10,523 bases of DNA from Ilumatobacteraceae bacterium (GTDB lineage Bacteria; Actinomycetota; Acidimicrobiia; Acidimicrobiales; Ilumatobacteraceae). The stretch is taken from positions 1 through 10,523 of the forward strand of contig JALOLG010000041.1 in assembly GCA_025456105.1 (NCBI GenBank). Direction: 5' to 3'. The translations under genes were made by a program, and so were the position numbers. The notes beneath the pieces are model-generated. The model was not told the DNA's origin. It was given only the letters and a program-made list of their open reading frames with translations, and did no database searches. Position 1 is the first letter of the stretch. The number at the start of each line of letters is the position of its first letter. This document shows, piece after piece, positions 10,085-10,523 of this stretch.

Positions 10085-10091
10085 GAAAGGA
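10085..10091 (+). promoter_or_regulatory. Ribosome binding site of gap (GAAAGGA)
   Basis: GAAAGGA stands eight bases before the gap ATG at 10100 and is a good Shine-Dalgarno match. It is the only convincing one in the window; all other starts either lack one or are coupled by overlap, which makes it useful for fixing the gap start. Confidence 0.75.
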
Positions 10092-10099
10092 CCCCCGCC

Positions 10100-10523
10100 A
10101 TGACCGTCCGCGTCGGCATCAACGGCTTCGGCCGCATCGGCCGCAACTTCTACCGAGCTGCCCGGGCGATGGGCGCCGACATCGACGTGGTGGCGGTCAA
10201 CGACCTCGGGTCGCTCGACCAGATGGCGCACCTCCTCAAGTACGACTCGGTGCTCGGCACGCTGCCGCAGGCCATCAAGGCCACCAAGGGCGGCATCTCG
10301 GTCGACGGCGACGTCATCAGCGTCCTCAGCGAGCGGAACCCGGCCGACCTGCCGTGGGGCGATCTCGGGGTCGACGTCGTCATCGAGTCGACGGGCATCT
10401 TCACCGATCGGCCGAAGGCAGCCGCCCACCTCGACGCGGGTGCCCCGCTCGTGATCGTGTCGGCTCCGTCGTCGGGTGCCGACGCCACGTTCGTGTACGG
10501 CGTCAACCACAAGACGTTCAACC
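10100..10523 (+). CDS. gap: Type I glyceraldehyde-3-phosphate dehydrogenase (5' part only)
   Basis: The visible 141 residues are the N-terminal NAD-binding domain of GAPDH, the glycolytic enzyme that oxidises glyceraldehyde-3-phosphate to 1,3-bisphosphoglycerate. GINGFGRIGR (6-15) is the dinucleotide loop. VAVNDL (31-36), with Asp35 at the end of the second strand, favours NAD over NADP. HLLKYDSVLG, VVIESTGIF and VIVSAPSSGADATFVYGVNH follow in family order. The catalytic cysteine lies beyond the window edge. The start is well supported by the GAAAGGA ribosome binding site and the immediate MTVRVGINGFG. It is the first gene after rapZ and has its own putative promoter; in related bacteria it heads a gap-pgk-tpi operon, which cannot be checked here. 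Confidence 0.96.
   Translation, partial: MTVRVGINGFGRIGRNFYRAARAMGADIDVVAVNDLGSLDQMAHLLKYDSVLGTLPQAIKATKGGISVDGDVISVLSERNPADLPWGDLGVDVVIESTGIFTDRPKAAAHLDAGAPLVIVSAPSSGADATFVYGVNHKTFN

Noticed and set aside
10077..10090. LexA/SOS-box-like half site GAAC in the gap leader, and a search for SOS boxes before uvrA and uvrC
   Set aside because: No GAAC-N4-GTTC arrangement is present at any of these starts. A lineage-specific box of other form cannot be excluded, and the uvrB promoter lies outside the window.

Overview
The window is a GC-rich (roughly 70%), tightly packed bacterial chromosome segment. Third codon positions are almost always G or C, and most genes lack a Shine-Dalgarno sequence but carry a TANNNT hexamer 7-9 bases before the ATG. 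Together with the gene set (uvrB-uvrA, uvrC, rapZ, gap and a coenzyme-F420-type luciferase-like gene) this points to an actinobacterium. A deep-branching lineage such as Acidimicrobiia is my best guess, from general resemblance rather than a database match.

Layout from left to right. The 3' end of uvrB (1-698) runs into uvrA (716-3586), whose stop overlaps the start of an MFS transporter (3583-4836). The transporter ends tail-to-tail, with a 29-base overlap, against a minus-strand rhomboid-fold membrane protein (4808-5668) that lacks the rhomboid catalytic residues. That gene is divergent from uvrC (5697-7574), with overlapping -10 elements between them. uvrC ends tail-to-tail in a shared CTAG against a broken minus-strand LLM-class oxidoreductase gene (7571-8381). 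The broken gene is divergent from a class I SAM methyltransferase (8409-9140), again with overlapping -10 elements. rapZ (9152-9997) follows, and then the 5' part of gap (10100-end), which has its own promoter, a conventional ribosome binding site and a repeat-bearing leader.

How the genes work together. UvrA, UvrB and UvrC form the nucleotide excision repair machinery: UvrA2 with UvrB finds lesions, and UvrB with UvrC makes the dual incision. The conserved actinobacterial neighbourhood downstream of uvrC (rapZ, then usually yvcK and whiA, then the gap glycolytic operon) is present in altered form. Two unrelated genes sit between uvrC and rapZ, and yvcK and whiA are absent between rapZ and gap.

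I do not see a new defence or mobile system. The most interesting signals are: (1) a uniform, apparently leaderless start architecture at six genes; (2) two bidirectional promoters built on the same 10-base core, ACCGTA(T/G)CCT; (3) a RapZ whose P-loop has lost both the conserved Gly and the Lys; (4) an LLM gene with an internal deletion plus frame change but an intact promoter; and (5) a rhomboid-fold protein predicted to be non-proteolytic.
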